NCBI GenBank assembly: GCA_002127295.1
Contig: NFUV01000001.1
Location: forward strand, 1,860,001 to 1,924,000
DNA: 64,000 nt
Direction: 5' to 3'
DNA from: Chitinophagaceae bacterium IBVUCB2
Lineage (GTDB): Bacteria; Bacteroidota; Bacteroidia; Chitinophagales; Chitinophagaceae
Shown here: piece by piece, positions 60,382 through 64,000 of the stretch
Layout of the letters: each line of letters opens with the position of its first letter
How positions within the stretch are numbered: the stretch's first letter is position 1
Translations under genes and position numbers: made by a program
Notes under the pieces: model-generated
Told to the model about the DNA's origin: nothing
Seen by the model: the letters and a program-made list of their open reading frames with translations, nothing else
Database searches by the model: none

Positions 60382-62826
60382 TTATTGTGCTCTTTGTCTT
60401 TCTTCTTCAGAGCCGGTTGTCCTTCTGCGGGCCTGTTGCACTTTATTACTTCCAAATCGATAAGTGAAGGTAAGATTAGCCACTCTTGTTTCACGGTATG
60501 CATGCCATTTCTCTATATAGTTATCATAGGTAATAACTGCTTTCGGAAGATTGGTCCAGAAAATATCAGTAATATTAAAACGAACGGTTCCTTTATTTTT
60601 CATTACCTGTTTTTGCACACCTGCTGCTAACCCCCACTGTGGATCGGCTACCATAAACCCATATTGTCCGCCGGTATTTACACTTGCATTTAATTCCGCC
60701 GTCCAACCTTTCTTAAAAGTAAACGTATTATTGGTTTGAATAAATGCAGCTGGTCTTCCTGCATTCAATTGAGTTGTACCTAATGATCCGTTGAATTTCT
60801 CATAATAAATATTTCCGTTGTTGATCATGTTCCACCATTTGTTAATACGGATAGGTGCAGCAATGGTAAGACCAAAATAATCGGATGAAGCGAGGTTCAA
60901 GGGTATTTGTACCGTTACATTATCATCCGAGGGAATGTTTGGAAACACATCTTTAAACCTGGCGATCGCAATATTCTGATTATTCTTGGTACGGCTATAG
61001 CCCAATGTAAAGCTTAAACTTTTTACAGTGTAGCTAAGTTCATACGACCAGGTAAGTTGCGGTAATAATCCTGGTTGCCCGGTTGAATAGGTGGTCACAT
61101 CAATTAAAAATAAGAATGGATTCAATTGCGAATAACCAGGACGGCCAATGCGACGGCTTACAGATACACCCCAGGTTTTTTCCTCGGTGAGCTTGTAATT
61201 AAAAAATGCACTGGGAAATAATTGAAAATAGCTGGAATCCCATTGTATATTTCCATTTACCTGTCTTGTATCAATATTTGTTTGCTCCCCCCGTAAACCG
61301 ACTTGCAGATCGAATTTCTTAAAGTCTTTGCTGAAATTAATATAGCCGGCATTGTTATTCTCTTTATAATAAAAGCGATTGGTTTTGTTTTCATCATTCT
61401 GCGGTGCTCCGGTACTTACGTCCCAAAACTTTGCATCGTTATCAGCCGAAACAAAACTTAGTTTAAATCCGGCCTCCAGCTTTGCCCCTTTTTTTAAAGG
61501 ATTTGTATAATCAGATTTTACGGTAAACAATTTGAGTTTCCCATCCTGGTCGCCATCTAATATATAATCTGGTTGCAGAGCTGTTCCATCTAATTTATAA
61601 TACTGTGTAGCAATGGTTGATAATGAATTAGAGTTATAGGTTCCATAGTCAACATCTGCTGTAATTTCTTTACCGGTACTATCGAAACTATGCTTAAGGT
61701 TGATATTGGAAACAAAATTTCTTGCATGATCATTGTTGCTGGCCTGCGTAGCAAAAGTGCTTGCTCTTTGCTTCTGGTCATCAATCACAATTGAATTATT
61801 ATCATTCGTTCTCCGGAAATGATTGAAGTTCCCATTCACTACAAAGCCGATGATGGTATTCTTACCGGGAAAAAAATCTGCTCCCAGCCTCGTGGTATGA
61901 GCGCCAAATTTTGGTTTGGTATAATTATCTTTTAGATCCTGCCCATTAAAAACTCCCTGGTCGGTATAAAAATTACGATCCAGAATAAGATGGTTAAGAC
62001 CGATGCGATAAGAATAATTGTAGTTGCCGAAAATATTCACTTTCTTATTCCGGTAATTGAACGTAGTGCCTGCATTTGTTTTGGGATAAACTCCCTGCCC
62101 GTAGCCGGCAGTAAATGTTCCATTGGAACCGAAGCGTTGGTCTTTTTTCATTCGTATATCGATGATACCAGAATTTCCGGCAGCATCATATTTGGAAGAA
62201 GGATTGGTGATCAGGTCAATTCGTTCAATAGCGGCTGACGGAAGTCCTTTTAAATAGTTTGCAAGATCTGCACCCGACATGGCTGTTGGCTTTCCATCGA
62301 TCATAATAATAACACCACTTCGGCCACGAAGACTGATATTATCATTCTGGTCAACATTCACACCGGGAGATCGTTCCAGCACATCCATAGCAGAACTGCC
62401 GGCACTAACTATACTATTTTCAACATTCACTACGATCCTGTCGCTCAGTTTTTGAATAAATGGTTTTTTAGCTGTTACAGTAATTCCACCTAACTGTGTG
62501 GCCTTTTGTTGCAGGGTAATTGCAGGAACAGTAACATCGGCATTTTCCATGCTCAATGTAAAGGATGGGGAAAAATGAGTTGCATAGTTTACAACTGTTA
62601 TGCGGAGCAGGTAGTACCCAAATTTTATATTCTCAAATTCAGCTACACCTGTTTTATCACTAAGCGATAATTTTACAATAGAAGAATCTTTACTGCGCAA
62701 TAATTCAACCGTTGCATTTTCTATTGCTGCTTGCTGCTCGTTCACCACTATTGCCTTAATTTTTCCCTGTTGTGCATTTACTGCTACGCCAGTTAGTATA
62801 GCCAAAACAAAAAATATTCTTCTCAT
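60382..62826 (-). CDS. Outer-membrane beta-barrel receptor (OMP_b-brl_3 type)
   Basis: 814 residues from the ATG at 62826; a second ATG three codons upstream at 62835 is equally possible. A signal peptide ends VNAQ. A CarboxypepD-regulatory-like domain (about 25-105, IKAIVVNEQQAAIENATVELLRS) and a plug region (ERSPGVNVDQNDNISLRGRSGVIIMIDGKP) precede the barrel, which ends TYRFGS. The family resembles TonB-dependent receptors but is shorter in loops. Substrate unknown; neighbours give no hint. It diverges from the antiporter gene at 62997. Confidence 0.88.
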   Translation of the reverse strand: MRRIFFVLAILTGVAVNAQQGKIKAIVVNEQQAAIENATVELLRSKDSSIVKLSLSDKTGVAEFENIKFGYYLLRITVVNYATHFSPSFTLSMENADVTVPAITLQQKATQLGGITVTAKKPFIQKLSDRIVVNVENSIVSAGSSAMDVLERSPGVNVDQNDNISLRGRSGVIIMIDGKPTAMSGADLANYLKGLPSAAIERIDLITNPSSKYDAAGNSGIIDIRMKKDQRFGSNGTFTAGYGQGVYPKTNAGTTFNYRNKKVNIFGNYNYSYRIGLNHLILDRNFYTDQGVFNGQDLKDNYTKPKFGAHTTRLGADFFPGKNTIIGFVVNGNFNHFRRTNDNNSIVIDDQKQRASTFATQASNNDHARNFVSNINLKHSFDSTGKEITADVDYGTYNSNSLSTIATQYYKLDGTALQPDYILDGDQDGKLKLFTVKSDYTNPLKKGAKLEAGFKLSFVSADNDAKFWDVSTGAPQNDENKTNRFYYKENNNAGYINFSKDFKKFDLQVGLRGEQTNIDTRQVNGNIQWDSSYFQLFPSAFFNYKLTEEKTWGVSVSRRIGRPGYSQLNPFLFLIDVTTYSTGQPGLLPQLTWSYELSYTVKSLSFTLGYSRTKNNQNIAIARFKDVFPNIPSDDNVTVQIPLNLASSDYFGLTIAAPIRINKWWNMINNGNIYYEKFNGSLGTTQLNAGRPAAFIQTNNTFTFKKGWTAELNASVNTGGQYGFMVADPQWGLAAGVQKQVMKNKGTVRFNITDIFWTNLPKAVITYDNYIEKWHAYRETRVANLTFTYRFGSNKVQQARRRTTGSEEERQRAQ

Positions 62827-62996
62827 GCTGTTCATTTGCTCAAAAGTTGTTTAAAAACCGTTGTCATCCCAGCCAAACTATACTGTGGGTGGCAATACCT
62901 GCATGAGTGGGTTATTACCAGTTAGCACATGTCGGATTTTTACATCGCTCCTTACTTTTAGGGCCATTTTCTATAAAAAGTTTATTTTACAAGCTT

Positions 62997-64000
62997 ATGT
63001 TACAAGAACAACTTTTAGTCGTGATATCGTTGCTGTTCGGCATTGCCATGCTGACCATGTTGAGTGAGAAATTAAAAATGTCGTACCCTATCTTATTAGT
63101 GATCAGCGGACTGCTGATAAGCCTGATACCCGGCATGCCGGTTATTACATTAGAACCCGATTTGGTCTTCCTGATTTTTCTTCCTCCTATATTATATGCG
63201 GCAGCGTGGAATACCTCCTGGAAAGATTTTTGGAAACTACGCCGACCCATCAGCTTGCTTGCTTTTGGACTGGTAATTTTTACATCGGCAGCTGTTGCTG
63301 TTGTATCGCATGCTATCATTCCGGAATTTTCGTTGGCCTTTGGCTTTTTATTAGGCGGTATCATTTCTCCACCCGATGCCGTTGCTGCTACTTCTGTTTT
63401 ACAAGGATTGAAAGTGCCAAAAAGAGTGGTTACTATTTTAGAAGGGGAGAGTTTGGTGAATGATGCATCGAGTTTGATCGTATTCCGGTTTGCATTGGCC
63501 GCTATTGTAACAGGACAGTTTGGAATGTGGGATGCTACCCGGCAATTTGCACTGGTTGCAGGAATGGGAATCGTTATCGGCGTAGTGATAGCCTTTATAG
63601 TTTATATCATTCATCGTTTCTTTCCTACCACCGCAAGTATCGATGCGGCCCTTACATTAATAACGCCTTATATTATGTACGTAGCAGCGGAACATTTTCA
63701 TTACTCCGGAGTGTTAGCCGTTGTAAGTGGAGGTTTGTTTCTTACGTATCGTTCTCATGATATTTTTAATTCAGAATCCCGTATTCAAATTGCTGGTCTT
63801 TGGGGTACGCTTATCTTTTTATTAAATGGATTTGTATTTATACTGATTGGTCTGCAGCTGCCGGGTATTGTAAATGGATTAGGGAACTATTCGGTATGGC
63901 AAGCGATTGGTTATGGTGTAGTAATAAGTATCGTAACGATCCTCGTACGTATTATCTGGATTTTCCCCGGAGCATACATACCCCGTTGGTTATTTAAAAG
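62997..64000 (+). CDS. CPA1-family Na+/H+ antiporter, 3' partial
   Basis: The frame opens at ATG 62997 and runs past the window end (334 codons visible). Repeated transmembrane helices carry the CPA1 motifs FLPPILYAAAW, GGIISPPDAVAATSVLQGLKVPKRV and EGESLVNDASSLIVFRFA. These proteins exchange Na+ or K+ for protons and set cytoplasmic pH. It diverges from the outer-membrane receptor gene across 170 bp. The C-terminal end lies outside the window. Confidence 0.93.
   Translation, partial: MLQEQLLVVISLLFGIAMLTMLSEKLKMSYPILLVISGLLISLIPGMPVITLEPDLVFLIFLPPILYAAAWNTSWKDFWKLRRPISLLAFGLVIFTSAAVAVVSHAIIPEFSLAFGFLLGGIISPPDAVAATSVLQGLKVPKRVVTILEGESLVNDASSLIVFRFALAAIVTGQFGMWDATRQFALVAGMGIVIGVVIAFIVYIIHRFFPTTASIDAALTLITPYIMYVAAEHFHYSGVLAVVSGGLFLTYRSHDIFNSESRIQIAGLWGTLIFLLNGFVFILIGLQLPGIVNGLGNYSVWQAIGYGVVISIVTILVRIIWIFPGAYIPRWLFK

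Overview
The window looks like a chromosomal segment of a Bacteroidota bacterium, most likely family Chitinophagaceae or a close relative. The evidence is AT-rich DNA, almost no Shine-Dalgarno sequences, promoters of the TTG-N19/20-TAnnTTTG type, many secreted proteins whose signal peptides end in AQ, and families typical of the group (DUF5606, DUF4476, DUF5777, DUF2911, OMP_b-brl_3 barrel, membrane AraC regulators). No rRNA, tRNA, CRISPR array, transposase or phage gene was seen.

Layout. 0-9.7 kb: housekeeping and metabolic genes (OB-fold membrane protein, YceI, uvrB, polA, a sterol-desaturase-family hydroxylase, a DsbA-like oxidoreductase, a PfkB phosphofructokinase). 9.7-15 kb: truncated haemoglobin, DUF1579 lipoprotein and a minus-strand run of small proteins (DUF4287/DUF5655, YciI, DUF1801, VOC, DUF2911, DUF1761). 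15-20 kb: a LytS/LytTR two-component pair, a DUF5606 protein with a histone-H1-like tail and an M3 oligoendopeptidase. 20-21.7 kb: a metal-homeostasis group (Fur repressor, SCO protein, divergent MerC). 22-26.6 kb: GH25 lysozyme, envelope proteins and an NAD(P)-binding protein. 26.6-37.5 kb: accessory island described below. 37.6-45.4 kb: pcrA/uvrD helicase, DUF4476 protein, penicillin acylase, a helical-repeat protein, a candidate structured RNA and a single-domain asparaginase-like protein. 46.2-53.1 kb: a redox module (YceI-like lipoprotein, CX4CH lipoprotein, DUF5777 barrel, cytochrome c, Tat-exported Fe-S protein, NrfD-type quinol-oxidase subunit) without a molybdopterin catalytic subunit. 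53-64 kb: DoxX fusion protein, ligase-associated exonuclease plus ATP-dependent DNA ligase, two AraC regulators, an outer-membrane barrel receptor and the start of a CPA1 Na+/H+ antiporter.

The most interesting region is 26.6-37.5 kb. A NarL-type two-component system (kinase 27121-28449, regulator 28489-29136) is followed by small secreted proteins and lipoproteins. Five intergenic copies of a 19-bp palindrome (consensus AATCACCCA-n-YGGGTGATT) stand at the same distance from a -7-like TTTG/TTTA box: 24 nt in four copies and 23 nt in one. Each right arm overlaps the -33 TTG. One copy precedes the response-regulator gene itself and the others precede genes for secreted proteins, which suggests a compact regulon driven by that regulator. 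The same island shows gene birth and decay: a three-member secreted family (two intact, one pseudogene with three stops) and a ghost copy of the 3' end of the 423-aa secreted protein. A short ORF nearby ends in a 15-residue match to the C-terminus of the PcrA helicase encoded 11 kb away.

Other items worth checking are a promoter/terminator-bounded, non-coding, internally duplicated ~180-nt transcript at 44.57-44.75 kb, the orphan Fe-S/NrfD module, and a strong cruciform-like hairpin at 25.5 kb. All functional assignments come from reading motifs by eye; no database search was run.
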